NCBI RefSeq assembly: GCF_000003195.3 | Contig: NC_012872.2 | Location: 20,307,804 to 20,371,803 of the forward strand | Origin: Sorghum bicolor | Lineage: Eukaryota > Streptophyta > Magnoliopsida > Poales > Poaceae | Direction: 5' to 3' | Length of the DNA stretch: 64,000 nucleotides | In this document: positions 1-11,147 of the stretch, in pieces | Position numbering within the stretch: position 1 is the stretch's first letter | How the letters are laid out: every line of letters begins with the position of its first letter | Position numbers and translations under genes: made by a program | The notes under the pieces: model-generated | What the model was told of the DNA's origin: nothing | Databases searched by the model: none | The model's input: only the letters and a program-made list of their open reading frames with translations

Positions 1-91
1 ATGTCCTGGTTCTTGTTATGAAGAAGTCGAGGATGACATTTCAAGTGAAGGAGAGCTAAACCATATAGAATATTCTATCTTCTCCCCTTCC

Positions 92-682
92 ATGTTCACA
101 AATTCTAAATCCATCCTTGACCTTAGAGACCCCTCTTATCCCTCTCCTTTTCAGTCTCATGATGATCCTAGCAATCCATCAAGACGATCAAACCATAGGA
201 GTCATAAAGACCATGAGGTTGACATGTCAAGTAATGTCATAGAAGGAGAGCTAAGCCATATAGAAAATTCTAACACCTCCCCTTTCCTGATTAGAAGTTC
301 TAAATGGCTAGAATGTGTAGAATGGATGGACAAGGAAGAAGCCTTAATGGATTCTGACTTTGGCTCAATTTCAAATGGTGAGTTTTTGACTCCCTTTGAA
401 GATGAGATTCATCCAACTACAGAAGAGGACATAGGCGAGACCAATCTAGGAGAAACTCCAAACATTCAGATTGGAGATGAAGATAACATTAATGAGCATG
501 GAATTTATTTCATAGCCACTTCGTTTACAACATGCTCATATGCAACATCTTCCCAATCTATTGGTCTCTCTAGCATCACCACATTCGAGATCTCCAACCC
601 CCTCTTCCTTTCTATTTATAAAAACTTTAAAAGGGCGGTTGTCGATGCATATGTCTATAATAAATATTACAGATCTTGTTGA
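92..682 (+). CDS. unrecognised acidic ORF in the Athila-like element (196 aa)
   Basis: Open frame of 196 residues, rich in Ser, Asp and Glu, with no signal peptide, membrane segment or known motif that I can name. Its last roughly 60 residues, from INEHGIYFIATSF to the C-terminus, are also present on the minus strand at 21778-22074 in copy 2, where the upstream part has been deleted. Shared reading of this tail in two diverged copies suggests it was once a coding region of the family. It does not look like gag (no CCHC knuckle) or pol. Function unknown; it may be a relic of an ORF of an autonomous parent. Confidence 0.4.
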   Translation: MFTNSKSILDLRDPSYPSPFQSHDDPSNPSRRSNHRSHKDHEVDMSSNVIEGELSHIENSNTSPFLIRSSKWLECVEWMDKEEALMDSDFGSISNGEFLTPFEDEIHPTTEEDIGETNLGETPNIQIGDEDNINEHGIYFIATSFTTCSYATSSQSIGLSSITTFEISNPLFLSIYKNFKRAVVDAYVYNKYYRSC

Positions 683-1202
683 GTTGATCTTGATATAGGT
701 CAGCGTTGGAGGGGAAACCACTTCGCCGACATAAATTGATGGTTTCCCAAGGACAAGCTTAGTGTCCCAAAATAAGCACTCGTCAGATCGTAACATGAGC
801 TTTTAATTATTTGCAACATTACCTTGTATATTGAGCATATAAAGATAATTGTAAAAATATTCCTTTGGGTATTCTTGTCACTAACCTTTCCAAGATTGGA
901 GCAAGAAGATCGGATGAATGACAAGCACAAGGTATATCCAACCAATCATCATACAACATTGAATTAAATTCATCCAAACTTGAATTTTGCAAAATTCAGG
1001 CTTGGGGGAGTACTTTACATAAAAACATTTTTTGCCATGTTGCTATGTTGGTTGTCCCTACATTTGAGACATTCTCAATTTGTTAAATACTAATCACACT
1101 ACTTCATCTCCACTTGAGTAGATCTCTATAAATGCTCTCATGCTACCTTTATTTGCTTTAGTATATGTCTATGTTTGAAGTAGTTTCATTTATCTCTTAA
1201 AT

Positions 1203-1310
1203 AAGCATGGTGCTTAGTTTAGGAATGATGATCTTACTTCCAAGGGATTTTAAATTAAGCATGGTGCTTAGGTTAAAATGTCCTCCTAAATCAAATTAGA
1301 CATGGTGTCT
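1203..1310 (+). repeat. three short palindromes with conserved spacing
   Basis: AAGCATGGTGCTT occurs at 1203-1215 and 1257-1269, and AGACATGGTGTCT at 1298-1310. Each is a 5-bp perfect stem around a 3-nt centre. The third has a different stem sequence that still pairs. Copy 2 has the same three on the opposite strand at 21246-21258, 21192-21204 and 21151-21163, with identical offsets of 54 and 41 bp. In copy 2 the centre of the third changes but the stem is kept. Confidence 0.7.
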
Positions 1311-4300
1311 AGGTTGATTTTTGAGCCGATAGTATGCTATAGTAGATATTGGATATTTTGTTGGACTAACCCCTGCAGGAAAACTTTCAATATCGACCTG
1401 AAAAGTCCTGAGATAAACTCACATTGGAGACAAAGAGAGAGACACATGAAGTTTAACAATTTATACAAGGAAGACATAGCTCATAATAGATGATCCATAG
1501 AGGGTGCCACAAACACGATGCACAACCGCTAAGAAAAGAAAGCTTCCACAAGGTGATATTGTACCATCACTCTTCAAGTAAGGTAACATCTTAAGGTACT
1601 TGACTATCACTTTTATAAAAGAGACAAACATGTATGATTTACAACTCTAGATTAACCAACCCAATCGATTCAACATGTTTAGTCCTTCCACCTTTGTGAT
1701 CCCACACTCCTAATCATATGAGCTAAAATGTTGCACACTCAATCGTTGGAAGATATATAAAAAACATAAATATAGATAGATTATCTTTCCATTAGGTTGA
1801 GCGATCTGATCTGACAAATGTTTTAAATGCTACACTCATGATCATATTATCTATCAACTTTGTCTTGCTCACTATGCTTAAGGTTAGAGAAGAACAAATA
1901 CACTTTTGGTTCTGTTGGTGTTTTCCACCAACAGGGCCCATGCACTTGATCTCTGCCTTGTCTCTATGAGCAGGTACACTTGGAGCAAAACATGGAGGAG
2001 TTTTTACAACTCCCAGACTCCATCAAGTGAAGGACCTGGATCTACGAGCACAAACACACTAAGTAGGATGCTGCCAACGCCGCACTTCGAACTGCTGGGC
2101 AAACGAAGAACATGGGTGACACTGTATCAAGAGGTGTAGACGTCAAGGTCCACACCTGAATCAAATGACGCACCTAAAGAATAAACACGGTGAGAAGTCT
2201 TGTTCAGAAGACTTAAAACATTGAACCCTCACCGAAAGGTAAAATCGGTAGTTATCCATATTTATCCTTTCTGCATTCCCTTTTACCTTAAATTATTTAC
2301 TTTCCTTAAATAGATTGTTAGTTAATCATGCTATCTTGAAAAGAAATTAAAAATGCTAAAAATAGTAAGCCCCATGTGAAAATGCTCATGGCATAAAACC
2401 CATAAGTACATTCACTGTGGTGGCGTAAAAATAAAAATATTCTTATCCTATAAAAATGAAAATATAAAAATAAATTTATGATCCTACCAAAGAGAGTAAT
2501 ATTTATTAGAGGAAGCTCAACATAATAACGGCTAAGAGATTTTATGCTAACACTTAACCAGTTCCACAAAGCTTTGTTGTCTATTTGAGCTCCACAGAAT
2601 TCAAGGATCAAAGAGACTAAGCAGACGGAGGACATCCTAATCGCTGTGAGGGTGCTGCCGACATTCAAATACACCTCCACCACCTGCTAGTTATATCAGA
2701 AGAAATTACGTCAAAATCCAGCTTGGGGGAGAGCACCCCCATTTATCCAGCTAAGTGTTTCTACTCGCGTTTATACTTTACTCAAATAATAAAAAGATGC
2801 ATAATCATAAAAACCAAAATAAAGATTTTGTGCTTTTATATATATATATATATCTTTGATTAGTTTGCTAAATAAATAAATAAATAAAGTTTGCTATGAA
2901 CCCTCATGATAAGCTCTCACATGGAAATGATGAATAGTTGCTCTGCCATGACTAGTTCTCAAAATTGAAATCTCTCTCAAGTTTAGGCATGACTGTTATG
3001 AATTAAGATTTGCTCTAAACTTGAACTTGTGGGAAGAGTACTTTATCTAAAGTCTAAGTCTTTAACGGATACGATATGGGAAGGTTGAGCTGCTGTTTAT
3101 CTGTTCCTAGAGATGCTAGAATTCTAGAGAATTTTATCTTTGAAAATCTTTAAAATGTTGCATAATGAGTTCCTGTATGATGGGAGTTTAAAATCCTACC
3201 ACAGCCATATATACATGCTTATTATTAGATTATTTACTTTTTACTACTTATGAGCATTGAGTGTGGTCAAGCTGTGTAGACCCTTAGGAGATTGTCATGC
3301 GGTTAAAATCAAGATTCACTTGTAGGTTCACTCACACATGCTGCTTCTACTATGGAAGTACGCATCCATATACATCCACTCATTTCCATCTCCAGATTCA
3401 CCCAAAATTATTCTACTCCTATCTAGGAGAGAATAGCCAAAAACGTTATCCTATCCCTGTTATTCCCTGTGAAATAAATGCTCGAGATATTTTGGTTACT
3501 ACCACTTGCTACATTATTCCAGGAGGGTGAGTGCTCTGAAAAAAGTGAATATGAGGAAATAAAAAGGGGCAAGTGCCCAGAACCTCGAAGAAAAGGAAAA
3601 GTGAGACGAGAGGTAAAAATGGACAAGTGTCCGACACTAGAATTAGGGGTACAAGATACCCACCTGAGAGAAAAGAAAAAATATAGAGCATCTCATTCTC
3701 CTCAAAAAGCTTCAAAGTGCAAGCAAGGTATGGATCCCCTAAAAAGAGCAAAAGTAGAATTAAACTTTCACCATTGTTATCAGCATCATCACCATACACC
3801 ATTCACTCGCCACACATGCACATCTTGATTTGACTTATCGACTTGTTTCTCTAGATCCATGGTTTGACTATGCAATAAAAATCTTGTAAGTATGTATACT
3901 TTATCTCCCACCTATGAGCTCCAGATATCAAAGCCTTATTAGAGTAGGATGAGAGAGAAGGCAATGTCACTATGCCTCATACCACAAATACCACATACTT
4001 TGAGAGAAGACATATACTATCACTGCCTTGGTAAGGATCCAGAAATACCACAAAAGACAGAATTGAGAGAGTCATACAAGCAATCTCTGAGTTTTATTTT
4101 GAAAATCTGCAAAAACTCTAGAGCTATAGTTGATCAAAGAACAAGAGACATGGTGCTTGACTTGACCATTCTATCTTTTAACTGCTCAAGACATAAGTGA
4201 CGGTTGCAAGCCCCATGGTGAAAGGTAAAATGAGTAAGTTTTAAGTCTTAACAGTTTACTCTAACTCAAAGATAAGACATTGTTTGAAAGCATGTGTACC

Positions 4301-4379
4301 GTCAACTTTCTAAGGCATTGCAGCAACTTCTGATCCATCACTAAGTCTATCCTTGCTCAGGGACGAGCAAGAGGTAAGC

Positions 4380-4390
4380 TTGGGGGAGTT
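4380..4390 (+). other. polypurine tract of Athila-like copy 1
   Basis: The G-rich stretch TTGGGGGAGTT lies immediately before the TG of the 3' LTR at 4391. The matching C-rich stretch follows the LTR at 18048 in copy 2. This is the expected plus-strand primer position. Confidence 0.65.
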
Positions 4391-5212
4391 TGTTGATGGT
4401 CCTTAAGTATCAAATTTAATCATAAAATAAATAAAGAAAAGGATCCAAATGCATCCAACACCCAGACTTAGGGTTTTATCTGACAATTCCAAGAGTTTTG
4501 GTGTTTGTCTATTTCGGTAGGGGATTATCAGGAGATATGGAGGAAACGCCCACACGTTGGGTTTACATAGACATATTAACGTGTGCGCCAATTTTCTATC
4601 ATCTACAAGAGTCCAGAAGCCATGGGAACGAACAGGAGGCCGAGCGGGCCCGGGGACAGGTGCCCGCCCTCTCCCCTAGGGCGCCTGCCCTCCTCTAGCA
4701 GCCAATCAGGCTCCTCCTCGTGGATTATGCTCCACCGACCTAAAGGATGAAGGAAAATCGTGCAATTAAGGTCGGTTTGATCCGACGGCCCACATTCATT
4801 TGGAAGGGCTATATAAGCAGGCCCCCAGGCCCCTGGAGGAGGTACCTCTGCATCCTTATTCATTATTCATAGACAGAGCAAAAGCTAGGGTTTGGAGATG
4901 AGAGCTCTCCTCTCATCTCTAAACTAGAGTAGATCTAGATAGTAGCGAGATGGAGAGCGAGGGAGGATTGGAGGAGAGGTCGGCCTGACGGTTCCTCCTC
5001 CAGTTGTACTTCCCCCATTATCATTTTAACTTTAATATTGTTCTTATTCAATTCTACCATCTTTCCTATTTACACCTATCTATCTATCTTGGTTAAGTTA
5101 GAGCGTAGTTGCTTCTCCCGTTTCCCTGTGGATACGATAAAACCTTTAACCGGGTAAAAGCTACAACGGTATCCGTGCACTTGCAGATTTATCTATGTGC
5201 GTATAAATACCA
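4391..5212 (+). repeat. 3' LTR of Athila-like copy 1
   Basis: Homologous to the LTRs at 16855-18048 and 22109-23343 in inverse orientation. Shared blocks include the start TGTTGA, the GGATCCAAATGCATCCAACA block and a TATA box in CTATATAAGCAGG near 4810. It is shorter than the copy 2 LTRs (about 0.8 against 1.2 kb) and diverged, so this copy is older or belongs to a subfamily. The right boundary is approximate. Confidence 0.65.
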
Positions 5213-6292
5213 TAGTACACTCTAGTGCCATGCTGGGGATGACAACCTTGTATTCAAGTGGTGTTAGCAAGTGTCAACAGCGTGCAAGCGAGGTTTTGAC
5301 CGTGTACGTCAGATGTAGAGGAGCATCCGATGGGGGACCGTCGAACGCTGAGGCCGTGTCTGACACCCTGACAGGGCAAGCCCTAGGACCCTAACGGCTC
5401 TATTTATTGAGGGGGCTTATAAATACTAGTTAGCCGAATCAAGGACCTCTGTTAGAACTTTGACATACTTGACATCCTTGTGAGCCTAAGTAAACACCTC
5501 CCACTCATCTCTATCATTGATGCATCATCATAGTGAGATTGGGAGTGATTTCAAGTGCATTTACTTGAGTGATTGCATCTAGTGGCACTTGAGGATCGTT
5601 GTGGCTATGGTTTTCTTGTTACTCTTGGTGGTTGCCATCACCTAGATGGCTTGGATCAGCGGAGGAGCATTGGCATGAGTTGGTGATTATTTGTGGCCAT
5701 CTCTTGGTGATTGTGATGGTTTTTGTGCCTTTCCCGACAGAGTGCCAAAGGCAACTCTAGTGGATTGCAGGTGTCATTGAGCTACCTCACTTGTTGGTAG
5801 GTTCTTGTGGTGTCCTAGTGAGGACGAGGTTCGTGCAACACCTGTTAGCTGCTGAACCACCAAGTGTTGGTCGACACAACAGGGACTAGCATATCGGCAA
5901 GCACGTGAACCTTGAGAGAAAAATCGATTTCTCAATTGTGATTGATTAGTATTCTTCCGGTGTTTGATTGTTCATATATTGGTGATTGGTACATCCCCAT
6001 GACGGTAAAAAGATATCATCCTCTCCTTTTACTAACCGCGAAGTAGTGTAATTAGTTTAGTTGCTTACTTTGCCTTGTGTAACTTAGTTCACTAGTGTAG
6101 CTTGTAGTAACTTAGCTTTGTGTGCTTAGTGATCATAGTAACTAGAATTGTTGGGTGGTGGCATGCAACCCCTTGTAGAGCTAGAGCAAAATTGCATCAC
6201 GCTTTTTTGTTGTACTAATCGTTTGCTCTAGTGGTTTGTAGTTTTTTATATAGGCTATTCACCCCCACCCCTGAAGCCATATAGGACCTTTC
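5213..6292 (+). mobile_element. truncated or solo LTR, second Copia-like family
   Basis: The last 140 bp (about 6151-6292, ending CCATATAGGACCTTTCA) match 57945-58087, which ends CCATATTAGGACCTTTCA, so both are 3' ends of one LTR family. A TATA box (TATAAAT) lies at 5418-5424. No primer-binding site follows 6292, so this is a 3' or solo LTR. Its left edge abuts the Athila-like LTR near 5212, which probably truncated it. No coding sequence is visible. Confidence 0.6.
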
Positions 6293-6433
6293 AATGTCCA
6301 ATTCTCCCCTTTGCATATCTTTGTTCCAGTCTTTACCCCTTGTCATTAATTACCATAAAAGGGTTGTACTAGGGTGAAGGAAGGTTGACATCACTTTTGA
6401 ATCTTGTTTCTTTTATTAACACCACCTATATGC

Positions 6434-6708
6434 AGGGATGAAAATGGTACAAATATTTTTCGACCATATTCGAGACTGAATTCGTTTAGAGAGGTTCAGA
6501 TCTGTCCGTATTCGAGTCCGAATATTCACATCTGATACTGTATCCATATCTGAATACTTAAATCGTATATTTATGATGTCAACATCCAATCGTATCTTAT
6601 CCAACATGGTTGACATTATCCGTATTTGAATCTGAATCTGACCAAAAATATGAAAACAAATATGATATCGGTGATATCCATCCGTATCTGATCTGTTTTC
6701 ATCCCTAT
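6434..6708. mobile_element. MITE with CAGGGATGAAAA ends (hAT-like, tentative)
   Basis: About 275 bp, AT-rich, opening with CAGGGATGAAAAT and closing with TTTTCATCCCTA, which are inverted repeats of about 12 bp. The interior is full of degenerate ATCCG/CGGAT-type inverted repeats and is non-coding. I could not find a clean 8-bp target duplication, so the superfamily is tentative. Confidence 0.55.
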
Positions 6709-7105
6709 GGCATATGGCTTGAAACCACCCACCAACTGCTATTACGACATGCCAACAATACCGCATTCCATGCAATTGAGCCAAACCAACCACCATCCCA
6801 AAATAAATCTTTTTAAGTCATTTTTTAAAACTTTGACCAAATATACAAGACTATATGTACATAATAAGTATATGGTAGACTAATCATGATCATCTAGCCT
6901 AGGACATCTTCATCTTAGCTTGGAGTGCAATCTGCAAGTAAAGCTAGATTAATAAACCTTTTCTATCTCAAAATGCATGTGTGATCGCTAAACATATAAT
7001 AGGCAAAAATAGCTACTGGAAAAATGCCCACACAAACAACTTCATAGTTCAGACCAAAAAGCTGCTCCTTCTGAGGAAGGTGATTGAATAGTGCACTAAT
7101 GAATG
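6709..7105. other. unannotated flank between MITE and SIRE A
   Basis: AT-rich sequence with no ORF, repeat or known element visible. It is the left flank of the SIRE A insertion and is probably old intergenic DNA. The last five bases, GAATG, are the left target duplication of SIRE A; the right copy reads GACTG. Confidence 0.5.
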
Positions 7106-8652
7106 TGAAAGCATCTAGGCCCCTAATGAGTTTTGGTGATTAATGACAATGTTGATTACTATGACTAACGTGTGTTTTGTAGAGGCAAAGTCATTTATGT
7201 TGGGTCATGGTAATGGTGATCGATGGACTAGATCGTTCATGTCGACTTAATGATGGAAATCGTTTTGGTTTTCAAAGGATGGTTGGACATCGTCAGGACT
7301 AGACTAGGTCTAAGTGCCATATGGTGAAGAAGGGCACTTATAGTAGTTTAGGACTTTGTTTTTCCTTTGACCGTACTATTAAGGGGGTCATTGAGCGGGT
7401 AGCTTGACCTAGGCAAGGCTTTAGGTTTAGGTGTGGTGCACACTTGGTAAATCTAGCACTAGGCAGCTCTGAGAAAGTCCTTAGATCGAGAGGAACAAAC
7501 TTTGTTTTGGAAAGATCGCATTTCGATGAAGTTTGGGTGCCTAAACAGGCACTAGATGCTGCACCGGACGCTTTGTGAGCGTGTCTAGTGGTGCTGACTT
7601 GGGTCAGCGTGCCCGGGTGCCTAGGGTTAGGCACCGGACGCACGCACCGAACTCACCGGGGTGTGTCCGATCCCTTACTCAGGGAGGTCTGCAAGTTAGA
7701 CAGGGCACCGGACACACGCACCGAACCCACCGTGGTGCGTCCGGTCCCGTACCCAGAGAGGGTTGCAGTTTACCCTCTCACTGGACACTGGCACTGGACC
7801 CACTATGCGTGCGTCCAGTGTACTATCAGTAGAAGTACAGCTAGCCATTAATGGGGCACCGGATGCTTTGTGCAGTGCGTCCGATGCAACATCAAGTATG
7901 TCTGGTGCTGTCGTTTTCTGTGGAATTTGGGTGGCCGGCCCTTGGACTTGATGGGGAGTATTTATACTCCTCCACCTCGTCCATGGGAGCTCTCTTGCCC
8001 ATTTGATCGAGCTGAGAAACACCTTGTGGTGCAAGAGAGAAGAAAGAGCCTAGAGAGGATTGAGAATTGAGTGATTTCTTGAGTGAATCCTTCTCTAGTT
8101 AAGTTCCAAGAGTTCAAGTGTGCATCCACCACTCTCTAGAGCCTTGTTTGGGTCAAGTGGGAGTTCTTTGCTTGTTACTCTTGGTGATCACCATCACCTA
8201 GACGGTTCGGTGGTGATTGGAGGCACGAAGACTGCCCAAAGTACTTGTGGGTGGCTCATGTCAAGCTTGTGAACAGTTTTGGGCGATTCACCACGGCGGA
8301 GTGTCTAAGAATCAGCCCGTAGAGAGCACTTGGTCCTTGCACGGATCAAGGGGGAGCAAGACCCTTGCGCGGGTGCTCAAACGAGGACTAGTGGGGAGTG
8401 GCGACTCTTTGATACCTTGGCAAAACATCGCCGCGTTCTTCTTGCTCTCCTCCTTTACTTTCTAGCATTTACTTTGAGCATTTACATTCCTAGAATTGTC
8501 ATGCTAGAATAGGATTGGAATTAGGTTGCAAAACTTTTATCCGGTAGCTCTCTAGAACACACTAGGCACAAGGGGTTGAATTAGAGCTTATAAGTTGCTT
8601 AAATTTTTAGAGAAGCCCAATTCGTCCCCTCTTGGGCATCTTGATCCTTTCA
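7106..8652 (+). repeat. 5' LTR of SIRE A
   Basis: Begins TGAAAGCATCTAGG and ends GATCCTTTCA. About 1.55 kb. It contains a degraded array of CACCGGACGC-like decamers in both orientations (about 7550-7900) followed by a TATTTATA box at 7959-7966. Many decamers show CpG loss (CACCGGATGC, GCGTCCGATGC) when compared with the LTR at 48579-50126. Confidence 0.9.
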
Positions 8653-8654
8653 AT

Positions 8655-8666
8655 TGGTATTGGAGC
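8655..8666 (+). other. primer-binding site of SIRE A (degenerate, tRNA-iMet type)
   Basis: Reads TGGTATTGGAGC, two changes from the canonical TGGTATCAGAGC present at the same place in SIRE B (50129-50140). It lies 2 bp after the LTR end. Confidence 0.8.
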
Positions 8667-8704
8667 CTAGTGCTCATTATTTAGGCTTCACCACATAGAG
8701 AAAG

Positions 8705-11132
8705 ATGTCTAACGGGGATGGACTGCCACCCATGTTCGATGCTAATGACTTTCCGTATTGGAAAATACGGATGGAGTCATACCTCAAAGCTTGTGATACA
8801 AAGTGCCTAAAAGCCGCGACCGAAGGGTTCACCCCTCCGGCAAAAGACACCACTCTTACTCCACAAAGAGCAAGAAAATGAGAAATGGAATGCAAAGGCC
8901 AAAAACCACATATTTAGAGGTCTTTGCAAAGAGGTGTTCTACCGTATATGAAACCACAAAACCGCCCATGATCTATGGAAGGAACTTTGTGCGCTCCATG
9001 AGGGATCCAAGAGTGAGCGTGAGGAGCACTTTCATCTTGTCATGAACAAGCTTAATACATTTGAAATGCTTCCCAAAGAAATTGCTAATGAAATGTATTC
9101 TCGCTTGAATGTTATTTTAGAGGAGCTCAACGGACTTGGGCTCAATCAAATGAGTCCGGCGGATGTGGCGAGGAAGATACTATGTGTCCTCCCCATTGAG
9201 AAATATGGGCACACAGTTACCGTGCTTCATCAAGGTGATCTCTCAACCACCACACCGACATCCATCTTGGGGAAGATCAATGCTCATGAGATGTATATGC
9301 ACATGAACCCCCAAGATAGCTCCTCATCGGCCAAGAAGGAGAAGAAGGACTTGGCCCTCAAGGCTTCTCACAAGGGCAAGTCAAAGAAGATGGAAGTTGA
9401 GTCATCAACTTCAAGTGATGATGATGCTTCCATTGCCCTCTTGGTGAGAAGAACAACCAAGATGTTGAAGAAGCTCAACAAGAATTGAGTCAACTTTGAC
9501 TCCAAGAAGAAGAAGTTTTTCATAAGTAGCTAGAGGAAACCCATCTTCGAGATGGATTACTACAATTGTGGTGAACTTGGTCATCTTGCTCACCAATGTC
9601 CTAAACCCAAGAAGGACAAGTACAAGAAGAAGAACAAGGAACAAGATGATTCAAGTGATGATGAGAATAGTGACAAGAAAGCATTCAACAAGAGAGGTGG
9701 CAAGAAGGAGTACCACAAGAAGAAGAATGGCAAGGCTTACATTGTTGGTGATTGGCTCACTGACATTGAGAGCTCAAGTGGTGACTCCTCCAGCAATGAA
9801 AGTGATGATGAGAAGGTTGCCACCATTGCCATTGATGCTCCATCACCATCATCCTCTCCACCATCTTCATCCTCTACACACCTATGCCTCATGGCTAAGG
9901 TTGACCGGAAGGTACAAAGTGAGGATGAGAGTAGTGAGAGTGATATTGAATATGAATCACCTTATTATGATGAACTTGTGCACTTGCTTAAAAAATACAC
10001 CAAAGTCATAAGAAAGGCTAGAAGTGAAAATGATAAGCTTGAAAATGAAAATGAGTCTCTTCTTGCAAAGCTTAAATCTAGTGATGAGCTTAGAGACCAA
10101 AATGAGATCATGACCACTAAGCTCAAGGAGCTCAAACTCACTCTAAAATAGCTTAAAGAAAAACATGATAAACTTGAGAGTGTTCATGATGAGCTCATTA
10201 CTAGACATAGAGTTCACAACTCTAAAAGCAAACAATGACAATCTTGAGCTAGCATATGATCTTGATACCAATGAAACACATGTTGCTACTAACCATGTTG
10301 CTATGCTTGATGTAGCCACATCTTGTGATGACTTATTTGTGGAGAGCATGAGCAAATGTTTTGGTTACAAAGGCAAAAATGTGGTAGTCGCCGAGGACTA
10401 TGAGGACACTATCATGATCAAGAAAGAAAATGCAAACATCAAGTGTGAGAATGAGAAGCTCAAGAAAGAGTTGCAAGAGCAAGCCAAGCACAACACCATA
10501 GTGATTGAGCCACTTGATCAAGACAAGAAGCTTGCTTATGAGAACAAATTGCTCAAAGAAGAAAACCAATATCTCAAGCTTGGTTTGTTGTATGACAAGC
10601 AAGAAGAAGATGAGTCCTTCATCTTGGAAGAGTTAGAAAGCAAGAATGACCCAATCATCAAGAGGCTAACTCAAGAGAACAACAAGCTCAAGAAAGATAA
10701 GGAACATCTCACCAAGGAGTTAGCCAAGTTCACTAGAGGGAAGGACCTACAAAGTGAGCTCTTCATGAACACCATCATGAAGATGGATAAGAGTGGAATT
10801 GGCTACAAGGCTCAACAAAGCAAGCTTATCAAGTAACTAGCAACTCATGATCAACCAAGCAAGCCCAAGCCAAAGAGATGCTTTGAGTGTGGACAAGAGG
10901 GACATTTTGCTCATGAGTGTGAGGCACCACTACCACCACCTTTGCCCAAGCATGCTATACCATTTGCTTTCAATGCTTACTACATTGTAAGGAAAGACAA
11001 GAGTGGCAAGGTCAAGGTTAGCTTCATGGGGCCGTCCAACAAGCAAAGGCCAAAGAAGATTTGGGTGCCAAAGCAACTAGTTGAGAAGGTTAAGGGCCCT
11101 AAGCAAATATGGGTCCCCAAAACTCAAGTTTG
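8705..11132 (+). pseudogene. gag of SIRE A, broken
   Basis: Starts ATGTCTAACGGGGATGG like the intact gag of SIRE B (50179). The frame is lost near 8866 by an extra A, then recovered in pieces: 9042-9488, 9552-10151, 10165-10836 and 10942-11133. It encodes a UBN2-type capsid region, a zinc knuckle at about 9552-9600, a very long Lys/Glu/Ser-rich coiled-coil tail, and a second knuckle of form CFECGQEGHFAHEC near 10880. In the first knuckle the first Cys is Tyr here (DYYNCGELGH against DCYNCGELGH in SIRE B), so it could not bind zinc normally. Stops include GGA to TGA near 9486 and GAG to TAG near 10149. Family gag proteins form the virus-like particle. Confidence 0.85.
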
Positions 11133-11147
11133 ATCTCTTGTGTGTAA

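Larger units (their letters stand above)
1..5212 (+). mobile_element. Athila-like non-autonomous LTR element, copy 1 (5' part outside window)
   Basis: The reverse complement of this stretch is recognisably the same family as the complete element at 16855-23343, including the internal ORF remnant, a TA microsatellite (about 2838-2852), the purine tract and the LTR. The 3' LTR starts at 4391 with TGTTGATGG and fades out near 5212; the exact end is not resolved because the last bases differ from copy 2. The 5' LTR and primer site lie outside the window. No gag, protease, integrase or RT motif is visible over more than 4 kb, so the element would need enzymes in trans. Apart from the ORF at 92-682 and the palindromes near 1.2-1.3 kb, the interior appears non-coding. 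The Athila assignment rests on the tRNA-Asp-type primer site seen in copy 2. Confidence 0.75.

Noticed and set aside
2838..2852. (TA)n tract in Athila-like copy 1 as a functional site.
   Set aside because: Present in copy 2 as well but is a simple microsatellite; shared descent explains it.
6434..6708. Minus-strand Ile/Arg-rich ORF across the MITE.
   Set aside because: Translation of degenerate ATCCG/CGGAT repeats.
7338..8070. Several overlapping ORFs in the SIRE LTRs (also 14755-15421, 25064-25640, 48784-49236).
   Set aside because: They translate decamer repeats and LTR sequence in many frames and are not conserved as proteins between copies.
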